DNA of 62,480 nt from Gottfriedia acidiceleris (GCF_002128425.1 NZ_NESS01000018.1:1-62480), one strand, 5' to 3'. Shown: positions 15,226-24,685, counted from the stretch's first letter. Numbers and translations: made by a program. The notes: generated from the sequence alone by a model not told the origin.

Positions 15226-16632
15226 TTATGTCCACTGAGTATGGAACTTTCCTTCTTTATCAATTCGTTCATAAGTATGTGCACCAAAATAATCTCTTTG
15301 TGCTTGAATTAAATTAGCAGGAAGTGTTTCAGTACGATAGCTATCATAATAAGCTAATGCAGCAGAGAAACATGGAATTGGTACACCAGCTTCAATTGCT
15401 ACAACGCTAATTTTTCTTAAAGCACCTTGATAACTTTCTACGATTTCTTTGAAGTATGGATCAAGTAATAAGTTAGAAAGATTAGCATCTAGATCGTAAG
15501 CTTCTTTAATTTTTTGTAAGAAAGCGGCGCGAATAATACATCCACCTCTGAAAATCATTGCAATATCACCGTATTGTAAATCCCAGTTATACTCATCAGA
15601 TGCAGCTCTTAATTGAGCAAATCCTTGAGCATATGAACAAATTTTACTCATATAAAGGGCTTTACGTACATCTTCAATCAGTTGCTCTTTATCTCCACTG
15701 TATGTATTGGTTGACGGGCCAGATAATAATTTACTAGCTTTTACTCTTTCATCCTTCATTGCAGAAATGAAACGTGCAAATACAGACTCCGTAATAATAG
15801 AAGTAGGTACGCCTAAATCTAGTGTACTTTGACTAGTCCATTTTCCAGTACCTTTTTGCCCTGCTTTATCTAAAATTACATCTACAAGTGGTTTACCTGT
15901 TTCTTCATCTGTTTTAGTAAAGATATCAGCCGTTATTTCAATTAAATAACTATCAAGCTCACCCTTATTCCAATCACTAAATACGTGATGCAATTCATCA
16001 GCACTTAAGCCCAGTACATTTTTTAATAAAAAGTAAGCTTCTGAGATTAATTGCATATCACCATATTCAATTCCATTATGAACCATTTTTACGTAATGGC
16101 CGGCACCATCTGGTCCAATATATGTTGTACAAGGCTCATTATTTACTTTTGCAGCAATCGCTTCAAAAATCGGCTTTACTAGTTCAAATGCTTCTTTTTG
16201 TCCACCAGGCATAATTGAAGGTCCTTTTAAAGCTCCCTCTTCTCCACCTGAAACACCTGTTCCAATAAAATGAATGCCACTATCAGATAACATTTTGTTT
16301 CGTCTTTGAGTGTCTTTATAGTATGTATTTCCACCATCAATTAAAATATCACCTTTATCAAGATGAGGTAATAACATTTCAATTGTTGAATCAGTTGGTG
16401 CACCTGCTTTTACCATTATCAATATTTTTCTAGGTGTTTCAAGAGAATTTACGAATTCTTCAATTGAAAATGTTCCAACTACATTTTTACCTTCTGCTTC
16501 TTTTAAAAATTCTTCTGTTTTTTCAACTGATCGGTTATATACAGAAATTGAAAAACCTCTACTTTCAATATTTAAAGCCAGGTTTTTTCCCATTACTGCC
16601 AAACCAATTACGCCTATTTGTTGTTTAGCCAA
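15226..16632 (-). CDS. gndA: 6-phosphogluconate dehydrogenase, NADP+-type, decarboxylating
   Basis: Oxidises 6-phosphogluconate to ribulose 5-phosphate and CO2. This is the long 468-residue form with the C-terminal helical domain. It has the Rossmann loop [12 protein letters not shown] (residues 10-21) and VYNRSVEK after the second strand, whose N33-R34-S35 fits binding of the NADP 2'-phosphate. The active-site segments [12 protein letters not shown] and [16 protein letters not shown] and the C-terminal tail [13 protein letters not shown] are present. It is convergent with zwf. A paralogue of the short NAD type is at 31168-32061. A cre-like site lies just before the start. Confidence 0.96.
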   Translation of the reverse strand: MAKQQIGVIGLAVMGKNLALNIESRGFSISVYNRSVEKTEEFLKEAEGKNVVGTFSIEEFVNSLETPRKILIMVKAGAPTDSTIEMLLPHLDKGDILIDGGNTYYKDTQRRNKMLSDSGIHFIGTGVSGGEEGALKGPSIMPGGQKEAFELVKPIFEAIAAKVNNEPCTTYIGPDGAGHYVKMVHNGIEYGDMQLISEAYFLLKNVLGLSADELHHVFSDWNKGELDSYLIEITADIFTKTDEETGKPLVDVILDKAGQKGTGKWTSQSTLDLGVPTSIITESVFARFISAMKDERVKASKLLSGPSTNTYSGDKEQLIEDVRKALYMSKICSYAQGFAQLRAASDEYNWDLQYGDIAMIFRGGCIIRAAFLQKIKEAYDLDANLSNLLLDPYFKEIVESYQGALRKISVVAIEAGVPIPCFSAALAYYDSYRTETLPANLIQAQRDYFGAHTYERIDKEGKFHTQWT

Positions 16633-16658
16633 TTCAATTAGTCCTTTCTAATTAAAAT

Positions 16659-16674
16659 TTGCAAGGGTTTTCAA
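16659..16674 (-). promoter_or_regulatory. cre-like site upstream of gndA
   Basis: On the reverse strand TTGAAAACCCTTGCA fits the cre consensus with one mismatch (C for G). It lies 26 bp before the gndA start, downstream of a possible TACAAT -10 box, a repression-type position. Evidence is weak. Confidence 0.3.
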
Positions 16675-16881
16675 ATTAAAAATTGTAAAATATTTACTAT
16701 CTTTAATATAACCTCCGATTAGTTTCGCTATCCTGTTAATATACTAAATGCGACTAACCGAGCAAAATCCTTGCATACCATAAACTTAAGGTCAATAATG
16801 ATATTAACATAACAAGCGCGATGAATAAATGTAAACATGATCTGTTCATTAAAATTTTATAATTTGAAAAGAAGTGACAAT

Positions 16882-17991
16882 ATGGTAATTAATTACAAAA
16901 ATAATAAATGGAATCAACTTTTATTTACTTTCATTATTGCAATGATTGGTGGATTTTTATTTCAATTGATTAAACTACCAATACCTTGGCTACTTGGTCC
17001 AATGTTTTTCGTACTTATATTTTCTAAAATTAAAGGGATAAAATTGTATTGGCCAAGTAAAATTCGAGATACTGCAATGATTATTGTCGGCTACACAATT
17101 GGGTTATCTTTTACAGCTTCAACATTTATTCAAATTGGAAATCAAATAACATCTATGGTTTTGATGACCTTTTTATTAATTCTTTTTACTATCATAATAT
17201 CAATTGTTATTTCTAAACTATTCAAGATTCATTATCCGACTGTATTACTTGGTAGTATTCCAGGTGGATTAAGCCAAATGATCACTCTTGCAGAAGAAAT
17301 AGATGATGTTGATTTTACGATAGTGACTTTTTTACAAATCTCCAGGCTAATGATGATTATTTTTATGGTGCCATTATTAATTTTTAGCCTTATTTTTAAC
17401 GTACATAAACATACGATTTCAGAAGCAATTCAACATTCATCTCCAAGCTGGCATGGTTTGTTTCCTAATATATTTATTTTTGCGATTGCTTGTACTCTAC
17501 TTGGGATAGCAGGGAAGAAAATAAATTTTCCAACTGCATTACTATTGGGGCCAATGATCGCCACAATCATTCTTAATCTATCTGGACTACACGGACCAGC
17601 ATTACCAACTATTATTTTAAATTGTTCCCAATTAATGATGGGAAGCTATATTGGCTTATTATTGAAACCAGAAAACTTAAAAAACAAATTAAAAATTATC
17701 TTAGTCTCAATCTTTAGTGGTGTAATTTTATTAACTTTTTCATTCTTATCAAGTATTTTCTTAACACATATTCATTCCATCGATAATATAACCGCATTGC
17801 TAAGTCTCGCACCTGGTGGAATGGATCAAATGGCACTTATTGCAAAAGAAGTAAACGCAGATATCTCTATTATTATGTGCTACCAACTATTTAGAACACT
17901 TTTTATCTTTATCGTAGTACCCTATCTATTAAGATATATTTTTAGAGCAGGGATAAAGGATCGTAAAATAAAACGATTAAGAAATGGATAA
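16882..17991 (+). CDS. AbrB-type membrane protein (AmoA/AbrB duplication family)
   Basis: This 369-residue membrane protein has about ten helices in two similar halves, each with the repeated motif P(I/T)(P)WLLGPM / PTALLLGPMIAT, and two GG-containing stretches (SIPGGLSQM and LAPGGMDQM). This is the PF05145 family named after E. coli AbrB. It is often annotated as a regulator or ammonia monooxygenase, but its topology is that of a permease of unknown substrate. The start at 16882 is chosen for AAGAAGTGA upstream; ATG at 16837 adds 15 residues. The gene is followed by a terminator and stands alone. Confidence 0.88.
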   Translation: MVINYKNNKWNQLLFTFIIAMIGGFLFQLIKLPIPWLLGPMFFVLIFSKIKGIKLYWPSKIRDTAMIIVGYTIGLSFTASTFIQIGNQITSMVLMTFLLILFTIIISIVISKLFKIHYPTVLLGSIPGGLSQMITLAEEIDDVDFTIVTFLQISRLMMIIFMVPLLIFSLIFNVHKHTISEAIQHSSPSWHGLFPNIFIFAIACTLLGIAGKKINFPTALLLGPMIATIILNLSGLHGPALPTIILNCSQLMMGSYIGLLLKPENLKNKLKIILVSIFSGVILLTFSFLSSIFLTHIHSIDNITALLSLAPGGMDQMALIAKEVNADISIIMCYQLFRTLFIFIVVPYLLRYIFRAGIKDRKIKRLRNG

Positions 17992-17997
17992 AGAATA

Positions 17998-18033
17998 TAA
18001 AAAAGCAAGGAAAGTAAATTTCCTTGCTTTTTC
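17998..18033. terminator. Bidirectional terminator between the AbrB-type gene and the SDR gene
   Basis: The stem AAAAAGCAAGGAAA / TTTCCTTGCTTTTT has a short loop and can serve both convergent genes. Confidence 0.9.
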
Positions 18034-18779
18034 TATTCCTCGTAGATCATCTTCCTTGTCATACCTCCATCAACTATCATATTTTGACCGTTTATGAAAC
18101 TATTATCTGGATCAGCTAAATAAATACAAGCTTTAGCTATATCTTCAGGTTTACCTACTCGATTTGACCAATGTTGAAGATGATCAGTTTCTTTTAATTC
18201 TTCATTTTGATTAACCTGAATCCATCCAGGACTAATGCAGTTTACTGTTATACCATTTGACTGAAGCGATGCTGCTAATGAATGAGTAATTGAGATAATC
18301 CCACCTTTTGATGCTGCATAAGCTTCTGAATTTGGCTCCGACATAATCGCTCTTGTTGATGCCATATTGATTATTCTTCCACCATTATTCATGACTTTAG
18401 CAGCTTCTCTAGATGAAATAAATACACTTCGCAAATTTGTATTGATCACTTGATCCCATTCGTCTGTTGATAAACTTAAAAATGGCTTAAAAACGGAAAT
18501 TCCTGCATTATTAATTAAAATATCAAGTTTACCAACCTTGTCGATTACCGAGTGAATAAGATTGACGATGTCTTCCTCTTTACTAACATCGGTCCGATAA
18601 AATATTGCTTTTCCACCATTTTCCTCAATTTTTTGTACAACTTTATTCCCTCTTTGTTCATTTACATCAGCTATACAAACAATTGCTCCTAATTTTCCAA
18701 ATGCAATTGCAATCCCCTCGCCAATTCCATTCGCACCTCCAGTAATAATAATTGACTTTCCTTTAAACTTTGCTTCCAT
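18033..18779 (-). CDS. Short-chain dehydrogenase/reductase (SDR) family oxidoreductase
   Basis: This classical SDR of 248 residues has the cofactor motif TGGANGIGEG (near residue 12), the NNAG motif (INNAGIS near 84), the catalytic triad region with S in INMASTRAI and YAASKGG (Y-x3-K), and the NCISPGWI stretch. It acts in the cytoplasm on an unknown alcohol or ketone with NAD(P)H. The start at 18779 is used because GAGGTATAAAAAT precedes that ATG; an ATG 15 bases upstream is also in frame. It lies 110 bp downstream of a marR-like gene on the same strand and could be co-transcribed. Confidence 0.9.
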   Translation of the reverse strand: MEAKFKGKSIIITGGANGIGEGIAIAFGKLGAIVCIADVNEQRGNKVVQKIEENGGKAIFYRTDVSKEEDIVNLIHSVIDKVGKLDILINNAGISVFKPFLSLSTDEWDQVINTNLRSVFISSREAAKVMNNGGRIINMASTRAIMSEPNSEAYAASKGGIISITHSLAASLQSNGITVNCISPGWIQVNQNEELKETDHLQHWSNRVGKPEDIAKACIYLADPDNSFINGQNMIVDGGMTRKMIYEE

Positions 18780-18888
18780 ATTTTTATACCTCATTTAACA
18801 ATTAGTCTATTATTATTATTTCCAGCCTTAACAAATAAAGCCGTCAACCGACAGCTTTTATATTCTATTTAGTTCGAAATAAATTATC

Positions 18889-19269
18889 TCAACATTGAGG
18901 TTGATTTTTGCTTAATCCAATCTTTTTTAATAAATAGACCAACATATCTTTTTCAGCTGAATTTAGTTCAGAAAATAAAGAATGAATCATTTCACTATGT
19001 TCTGGAAAGATGCAACTTATTACTCTTCTCCCCTCTTCAGTCAACGCCGCATAAATAACTCGTCGATCTTTTGGACAATGAATGCGTTTAATATATTGCC
19101 TTGCCTCTAATTTATCTAATACATAAGTCATATTTCCGCTTGAGATTAAAATCCTTTTTCCAATTTGTTGAATTGGCTGATCTCCTTTATGATAAAGCAA
19201 TTCTAAAACAGCAAATTCAGTTAAATTCAAACCGATACATTTAATATTATTAATCGAAGCATCAGTCAA
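18889..19269 (-). CDS. MarR-family regulator, start uncertain
   Basis: From the TTG at 19269 it has 126 residues containing the MarR winged helix: LNLTEFAVLELLYHKGDQPIQQIGK, then SSGNMTYVLDKLEARQYIKRI, then PKDRRVIYAALTEEGRRV. MarR proteins usually carry an extra N-terminal dimerisation helix. The frame stays open upstream and encodes NEISTNSLQLYSEICKANRI, which fits that helix. The only ribosome binding site (AAAGGAG, 19355-19349) points to a non-standard ATA codon at 19338 as start, and no ATG/GTG/TTG is in frame there. The gene may therefore use a rare start or carry a damaged start codon. It is adjacent to the SDR gene, its likely target. Confidence 0.8.
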   Translation of the reverse strand: MTDASINNIKCIGLNLTEFAVLELLYHKGDQPIQQIGKRILISSGNMTYVLDKLEARQYIKRIHCPKDRRVIYAALTEEGRRVISCIFPEHSEMIHSLFSELNSAEKDMLVYLLKKIGLSKNQPQC

Positions 19270-19531
19270 AATTCGATTTGCTTTACAAATTTCAGAATAT
19301 AATTGGAGCGAATTAGTTGAAATTTCATTATAATTTATCTTATTTCAACTCCTTTCAACTATCTTGAATTAAAGATAATTTTAAAGTATTTCTTATAAGT
19401 AGTCAATGTCCTATTATGTTTTCATTCATTTAATGATGACTATAACTTTTACTAGTTTACATAATAATATTATTTGATACTATTCTACAACGTAATAACT
19501 CATTAACAGGTGCTAAAGTTAACATTTTTAG

Positions 19532-19866
19532 ATCATGAGCTCTTCATGAGTATGTTATTTTCACGTTTTTACCTGTTTTACTTACTCATAAACCTCTTAT
19601 GAGTAACTATATTTCACTTTTTTCCTTTTTTACTACTCATGAACCTCTTATGAGTAACTACATTTCACTTTTTTGCTTTTTTACTTACTCATGAACCCCT
19701 TATGAGTAACTATATTTCACTTTTTTCCTTTTTTACTTACTCATGAACCCCTTATGAGTAACTACATTTCACTTTTATGCTTTTTTACTTACTCATGAAC
19801 CCCTTATGAGTAACTATATTTCACTTTTATGCTTTTTTACTTACTCATGAACCTCTTATGAGTAGT
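19532..19866. repeat. 52-bp tandem palindromic repeat, array B (seven units)
   Basis: Units start at 19532 (decayed), 19584, 19635, 19687, 19739, 19791 and 19843: five steps of 52 bp and one of 51. Each has TACTCATGA, a 5-nt C-rich loop, then TTATGAGTA, which can form a 9-bp stem with one G-T pair. The 29-bp spacer is nearly identical between units (ACTAYATTTCACTTTT then T-rich). It lies between the divergent marR and GNAT-nitrilase genes. Confidence 0.93.
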
Positions 19867-20096
19867 CTAGTCGTTAAATTTTCTATTAAATGAATATATT
19901 TCTCTGCAAAAAGCTCTTGCGTTTTCATTATCTGAACCAGAATCAATTGTAAATGGAAATATTAATCCTTTTACTCGTATTTATTCCATATTGAAAAGGT
20001 AAATTATGGGTATCCTAACTGTGAGAATCGAAAATCCATAGACCATCTAATATGGATTCTTCGTAGGTGAAACATTTATATTTAGGACGTGAGATT

Positions 20097-21644
20097 ATGT
20101 CAGAGACAGATATGTCAAAATACGAGAAGAAAATTGAAGTTCGAAATATACGTATGGAAGATATTGATGAGATTATGAGGTTATCAAGCCGTTGTTTTCC
20201 TGGTATGGAAGGATGGAAACGCGAACAATTAGAAAGTCATATTCGAATTTTTCCTGAAGGTCAGTTTTGTGTAGAGTATGAAGATAAAATTATTGGTTCA
20301 TGTTCAAGTTTAATGGTTGATTTTGATGAGTATGATGATCAGCACACTTGGAATGTCATAACAGATAATGGTTATATTACAAATCATGATCCTAATGGGT
20401 TTAATTTATATGGAATTGAAGTTATGGTTGATCCAGAATACCGTCGGATGAAAATTGGCCATCGTCTTTACGAAGCTCGAAAGGAACTGGCTCGACAATT
20501 AAATCTTCAAAGTATTATCATTGGTGGCCGAATCCCAAATTATCATAAACATAGAGATGAAATGTCACCACGTGAATATGTTGCAGCCGTAGAAAAACAC
20601 AGTATTTATGACCCAGTTTTATCTTTCCAATTAATGGAAGGTTTTACAATTAAACGGATTAATACACGTTACCTTCCGGATGATAAAGCGTCAGATTCCT
20701 TTGCCACTTTGATGGAATGGAGTAATATTGACTATCTTCCAAAATCTAAACGCGTTTATCGAGCATCATTCCCAGTTAGAATATGTGCAATACAATACAT
20801 GATGAAAAAGATCGATTCATTCTCTGATTTCACGAAGCAAATCGAGTATTATGTAGACGTCGCCGCTGATTTCGGTTCAGATTTTGCTGTTTTCCCAGAG
20901 TTGTTTACAACACAATTGATGTCTTTTCTAGAAGAAAAACGCCCCGATCAGGCTGTTCGTAGGCTTGCGACTTACACTGAGCAATACATCGAACTTTTTA
21001 CAGAACTTGCTGTACGTTACAATGTCAATATTATCGGGGGATCTCATTTTGTTGAGGAAGAAGGTAATATCTACAATGTTGCTTATTTATTTAGACGAGA
21101 TGGTACGATTGAAAAGCAATTAAAAATTCACGCAACTCCTAATGAGCGAAAATGGTGGGGAATTTCAGAGGGTAACGAGATTCATGTGTTTGACACAGAT
21201 TGCGGAAAAATCGCTATTCAAATATGCTACGATATCGAGTTTCCGGAACTTGCTCGTATTGCAGTTGATCAAGGAGCAAATATTATTTTCGTTCCATTTT
21301 GTACTGATGATCGCCAAGGCTATCTCCGTGTTCGTTATTGCGCTCAAGCAAGAGCAATCGAGAACCAAGTATATACTTGTATCGCAGGTACCGTTGGGAA
21401 CTTAACACATGTAGAGAATATGGACATTCAATATGCACAATCTGGTATTTTCTCCCCTTCCGATTTTGGGTTTGCAAGAGATGGTATTGTTGGTGAATGT
21501 GATGCAAATGTTGATACTGTCGTAGTCGGTGATGTTGATCTTGAAAAATTAAGACGTTCAAGAAATACGGGATCAGTCCGTCAATTACGCGATCGACGAC
21601 GCGATTTGTATCGAATTGAATTTAAGAATTTAAAGTTAGAATAA
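20097..21644 (+). CDS. GNAT acetyltransferase fused to a nitrilase-type amidohydrolase
   Basis: This 515-residue two-domain protein starts with a GNAT domain (about residues 10-195; acetyl-CoA-binding region VDPEYRRMKIGHRLYEARK), followed by a carbon-nitrogen hydrolase domain (about 220-515). The hydrolase has the catalytic Glu in FAVFPELF, Lys in QLKIHATPNE and Cys in IQICYDIEFPE. The fusion suggests sequential amide hydrolysis and acetylation of an amine or amino acid derivative, but no substrate is known to me. Start at 20097 follows GGACGTGAG; an in-frame GTG at 20067 is less likely. It is monocistronic, and repeat array B precedes it. Confidence 0.92.
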   Translation: MSETDMSKYEKKIEVRNIRMEDIDEIMRLSSRCFPGMEGWKREQLESHIRIFPEGQFCVEYEDKIIGSCSSLMVDFDEYDDQHTWNVITDNGYITNHDPNGFNLYGIEVMVDPEYRRMKIGHRLYEARKELARQLNLQSIIIGGRIPNYHKHRDEMSPREYVAAVEKHSIYDPVLSFQLMEGFTIKRINTRYLPDDKASDSFATLMEWSNIDYLPKSKRVYRASFPVRICAIQYMMKKIDSFSDFTKQIEYYVDVAADFGSDFAVFPELFTTQLMSFLEEKRPDQAVRRLATYTEQYIELFTELAVRYNVNIIGGSHFVEEEGNIYNVAYLFRRDGTIEKQLKIHATPNERKWWGISEGNEIHVFDTDCGKIAIQICYDIEFPELARIAVDQGANIIFVPFCTDDRQGYLRVRYCAQARAIENQVYTCIAGTVGNLTHVENMDIQYAQSGIFSPSDFGFARDGIVGECDANVDTVVVGDVDLEKLRRSRNTGSVRQLRDRRRDLYRIEFKNLKLE

Positions 21645-21666
21645 AGAACTTGCTTGATAAGTAAAC

Positions 21667-21707
21667 AAAAAAAAGCTCAGTCTAAAATAATAGGCTGAGC
21701 TTTTTTT
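21667..21707. terminator. Bidirectional terminator after the GNAT-nitrilase gene
   Basis: The stem AAAAAAAGCTCAG / CTGAGCTTTTTTT has a 14-nt loop and lies between convergent genes. Confidence 0.92.
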
Positions 21708-21729
21708 ATTTAGAACAAATACTGCTAAA

Positions 21730-22041
21730 TCAATTTATATGCGAAATAAATAGGCTTGCAATTGTAAATATAGAAGAAACATAAAATGAAAATGGCACCT
21801 TAAAAACTTCTGTTTCATGATCAATTCTTGCTGTGATCCCTGTTTTTGCTTGTACAGTTGATTTATCTAATCTTCCAATTAAGCCATCTCCACTTGTATT
21901 AAAAAAAGCGATTATAGCTGTAATGAACAATGAACTAACAAAAAGCCAATCGATCCAAGTGGAACCCATTGTATGAGAAAATCCAAAAGGTGTCAGAATC
22001 AAGATTACGAGTGTAATAATTCCTGAAAGTAAATTTTTCAC
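21730..22041 (-). CDS. Small integral membrane protein, unknown function
   Basis: This 103-residue protein has three predicted membrane segments: residues 5-22, an internal one near 30-47, and a C-terminal one near 80-100. The polar loop between the last two contains FNTSGDGLIGRLDKSTVQ. The GTG at 22041 is chosen as start because AAGGGAGG lies 5-6 bases upstream; an ATG at 22077 would add a charged 12-residue extension. I do not recognise the family with confidence. It is monocistronic, shares a terminator region with the gene to its left, and nothing in its neighbourhood suggests a role. Confidence 0.75.
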   Translation of the reverse strand: MKNLLSGIITLVILILTPFGFSHTMGSTWIDWLFVSSLFITAIIAFFNTSGDGLIGRLDKSTVQAKTGITARIDHETEVFKVPFSFYVSSIFTIASLFISHIN

Positions 22042-22396
22042 TTTTTCCTCCCTTGTCTTCCTGTTTTTAATGCTCATCTTTTACTATATTTTATTTAACA
22101 GATTTATTCGTATATAGCATAAATCTGCATATTGTACCTTAACTACTACCGCTTTTAAATTTTGACATATTTAGACACCGTTATAAACCTCTACTATTCT
22201 GGAAAAATATTAATCTGAGTAATTTTTACTAAAAATTGATTTAAACTACAAATTTGTGTACGATAAAGTTTTTTTGTGATATGTTTACTTTATAATTTGA
22301 TTATTCAGAAATAATTATGAATTAAAATAATATGTCGAATTATTTTATATTCATCACGTTTCTAATGAAATTTTTTTGATATGAGGAGTGAATGTT
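22042..22396. other. Divergent intergenic region
   Basis: There is no gene. A TATAAT box at 22291-22296 may belong to the rightward nitroreductase promoter, but its -35 region is poor. The stretch is otherwise plain A+T-rich sequence. Confidence 0.4.
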
Positions 22397-23176
22397 TTGG
22401 AATTTAATGATGTTTTACATGGGCACAGATCAATACGAGAATATGAGGACAAGGAAGTTAGCCAAGAGGTTTTAGATCAAATTTTAGATGCGGGTATTCG
22501 TGCTTCATCAAGTGGCAATATGCAATCTTATTCGATTATCGTCACAAAAGACAAAGAAATTAGAAGGAAATTATATAGTGCACATATGGAGCAATCAATG
22601 GTTGTTGATGCACCAATCCTTTTAACTTTTTGTGTAGATTTTAATCGAATGAGAAAATGGCTTACGCAAAATGATGCGCCTGTACATTTTGATAATTTCA
22701 TGAGCTTTATGATCGGTGCAATTGATGCTACTTTAGCATCTCAAAACTGTGCTTTAGCTGCAGAGAATGCTGGACTAGGTATTTGTTATATGGGCTCTAC
22801 TCTTGCAAATTGTGATCAAATTGGAGAAATCCTTAATTTACCACCAAATGTCGTACCAATTGTAGGTTATTCATTAGGCTATCCTAAAGAAAACCCAGCT
22901 TTACGTGACCGACTTCCAAGGCATGGTCTAGTACATTATGAACAATATAAAGATTATACGGATGAAGATATTCTTGAAATTTATAAAGAAAGAGATGAAA
23001 AAGGTTGGCAACGTTACATGGATGTTCCAAAGCTTAAAGAAATGACAGAAAGACTAGGATTAAAGAATTTAGCTCAAATTTATACAATCGCTAAGTATAC
23101 ACAAGAATCTCATCATGAATATTCCCAAACAGTTCTAGAATATCTAAAGAAACAGAATTTTATGAATAACAAATAA
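22397..23176 (+). CDS. Nitroreductase-family oxidoreductase (NfrA/NfsA-like)
   Basis: This 259-residue FMN enzyme of the larger NfsA/NfrA group starts with HGHRSIREYEDKEV, binding flavin phosphate through HRS. It continues with ASSSGNMQSYSIIVTKD and the ENAGLGICYMGSTLAN segment. Relatives reduce nitro compounds, quinones or flavins with NAD(P)H. It is unrelated in length and detail to the 207-residue nitroreductase at 8917. The TTG at 22397 is chosen because GAGGAG sits exactly 8 bases upstream. It is a single gene followed by a terminator, with no visible regulator nearby. Confidence 0.9.
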   Translation: MEFNDVLHGHRSIREYEDKEVSQEVLDQILDAGIRASSSGNMQSYSIIVTKDKEIRRKLYSAHMEQSMVVDAPILLTFCVDFNRMRKWLTQNDAPVHFDNFMSFMIGAIDATLASQNCALAAENAGLGICYMGSTLANCDQIGEILNLPPNVVPIVGYSLGYPKENPALRDRLPRHGLVHYEQYKDYTDEDILEIYKERDEKGWQRYMDVPKLKEMTERLGLKNLAQIYTIAKYTQESHHEYSQTVLEYLKKQNFMNNK

Positions 23177-23183
23177 TCATAAC

Positions 23184-23222
23184 AAAAAAGTCGTACTCCA
23201 TTTCAAGGGAATCGACTTTTTT
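23184..23222 (+). terminator. Terminator of the NfrA-like gene
   Basis: The stem AAAAAAGTCG / CGACTTTTTT has an 18-nt loop containing a smaller stem. Confidence 0.85.
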
Positions 23223-23293
23223 CTTTACTCTATTAAAATGGAATGTTTAATACTTCCTATCACTTTACTAAAATTTAAATAGCAATAGTAAAA

Positions 23294-23857
23294 TTAAGTT
23301 ATTAAGTTATCCATTATAGGTTGTAACCTTTTAAATTTTTTATTGTAAGATTGTCTTTCTAACAATTCTCCTACTAATTTTATAGCATCCTCTTTTCGAT
23401 TTGCTCTTACGTAGCATTCTATAATTACTTTATATTGTTCATCATATGGTATTTTCTTTTGTTTAACTAGCTCAAAAGCTCGTTCGAAGCTGATCGAAGC
23501 ATTTTTATAATCTTTGAAATAATAATATGTTCCACCATTACCAACATGTAATTCTGCCCTTTGTAAATCATTTAGTGATGGCAATTTCATACCTTCTTCT
23601 CTTATTTGAAGAGCTTTTTCATATTCTTTTCTTCTATCACAATTAAAAGCTTCATTATAGAAATGCTCAAACTTAGTAAAACTTTTACTAGACTTTCTTG
23701 TTTTTAGTAAAAGAAATATAATAAATAAATCGATCAATATTGAAATGGTATCATAAAGTAGATTTTGTGATTTATGCTCTCCCCAAACCCTATATACAAA
23801 AAGAGTGAGATCCCAAGTAAGCTTAAAATACAAAATATATAGAAGATATTTTCTCAA
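23294..23857 (-). CDS. Membrane protein with TPR-like repeats
   Basis: This 187-residue protein has an N-terminal hydrophobic hairpin (about residues 3-20 and 38-52) followed by a helical TPR-like region. FEHFYNEAFNCDRRKEYEKALQIREEGMK, HVGNGGTYYYFKDYKNASISFERAFELVK and ECYVRANRKEDAIKLVGELL look like helix pairs of about 34 residues. TPRs bind other proteins; the membrane hairpin suggests display on the inner face. The TTG start has only a modest GGGAT site upstream. The gene is alone and the function is unknown. Confidence 0.75.
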   Translation of the reverse strand: MRKYLLYILYFKLTWDLTLFVYRVWGEHKSQNLLYDTISILIDLFIIFLLLKTRKSSKSFTKFEHFYNEAFNCDRRKEYEKALQIREEGMKLPSLNDLQRAELHVGNGGTYYYFKDYKNASISFERAFELVKQKKIPYDEQYKVIIECYVRANRKEDAIKLVGELLERQSYNKKFKRLQPIMDNLIT

Positions 23858-24022
23858 ACAGATCCCAACTTTCTATGATTATATCTATTTATTATAACAA
23901 TCTAGCATTCAAACGGGTTATTTTTTACAAAAATTGGTATAAATTATCTTTCTTCAACTTAAATGCCAAATTGTACTTTAAGATTAATAGTTTCATTATA
24001 TATAAATTTCAATTAAATCTTT

Positions 24023-24685
24023 TCATTTATTAAGGTATACATATAAACTGATATCTTCTTGCTTTATTTTATATTGTTTAAATTCTGTGTCATTTAAAAA
24101 CATCTCAAAATTTTCCTTCGTATATGCACCTTTTTTCAAGAAAGTTTTAAATGCAAATTTTACAAAATACTTATCAAAGCCTTTCATTCCTGTTCTTTTT
24201 ATTTCACTTTCAATGTCTTTTGAAGTCGCATTATAATTCATATCGATTATAAGAGACGTACCACCTGGCTTTAATACTCTGTACATTTCTTTAAGTGCTT
24301 TTACTGGATCTTTAAAGTTCTTAAATGCTGCACTGCAAACAATAAAATCAAATGTGTTATCATCACAAGGTAGATTTGAGGCATTGCCTTCTTTAAAATC
24401 AACTAAAACATTTGCTTCCATTGCATTATTTTTTTCGATGTTAACAAAATCCGAACTTAACTCTACTCCTGTAACATCAAAACCCATTTTTGCTAGCTCA
24501 ATAGACAAATATCCTGGTCCAGGGGCTACTTCTAAAATCCTTGCTCCATCTTCAACTAAAGATTTAATTTCGTAAGCATATTCTTGCATTTGTGTCATTC
24601 GACTTTTTCGTGAATTTTTGTCATACCATTTTGCTGTTAGTCCGTAAATACCAACATCTTTTTTCTCACGCATATTTTTCATCAT
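24023..24685 (-). CDS. SAM-dependent methyltransferase, class I
   Basis: This 220-residue class I methyltransferase has motif I ILEVAPGPGYLSIELAKMG (about residues 51-69), an acidic residue after the next strand (VTGVELSSDF), motif II FDFIVCSAAFKNF, and post-motif ALKEMYRVLKPGGTSLIID. The substrate is unknown. The start at 24685 follows AGGGTGG; an in-frame ATG at 24721 has none. It is divergent from a TetR-type repressor, with three TetR-like operators in between, so its expression is probably controlled by that repressor. It might methylate a toxic compound that is the repressor's ligand, but this is inference. Confidence 0.9.
   Translation of the reverse strand: MMKNMREKKDVGIYGLTAKWYDKNSRKSRMTQMQEYAYEIKSLVEDGARILEVAPGPGYLSIELAKMGFDVTGVELSSDFVNIEKNNAMEANVLVDFKEGNASNLPCDDNTFDFIVCSAAFKNFKDPVKALKEMYRVLKPGGTSLIIDMNYNATSKDIESEIKRTGMKGFDKYFVKFAFKTFLKKGAYTKENFEMFLNDTEFKQYKIKQEDISLYVYLNK

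Noticed and set aside
19532-19866. CRISPR array
   Set aside because: The palindromic part repeats, but the intervening spacers are also nearly identical; there is no spacer diversity and no cas gene.
19866-19970. Reverse-strand frame encoding VKGLIFPFTIDSGSDNENAR and further residues
   Set aside because: Only about 35 codons, without start or ribosome binding site. It faintly recalls a phage baseplate (gp25-like) start, but the match is too short to call a remnant.
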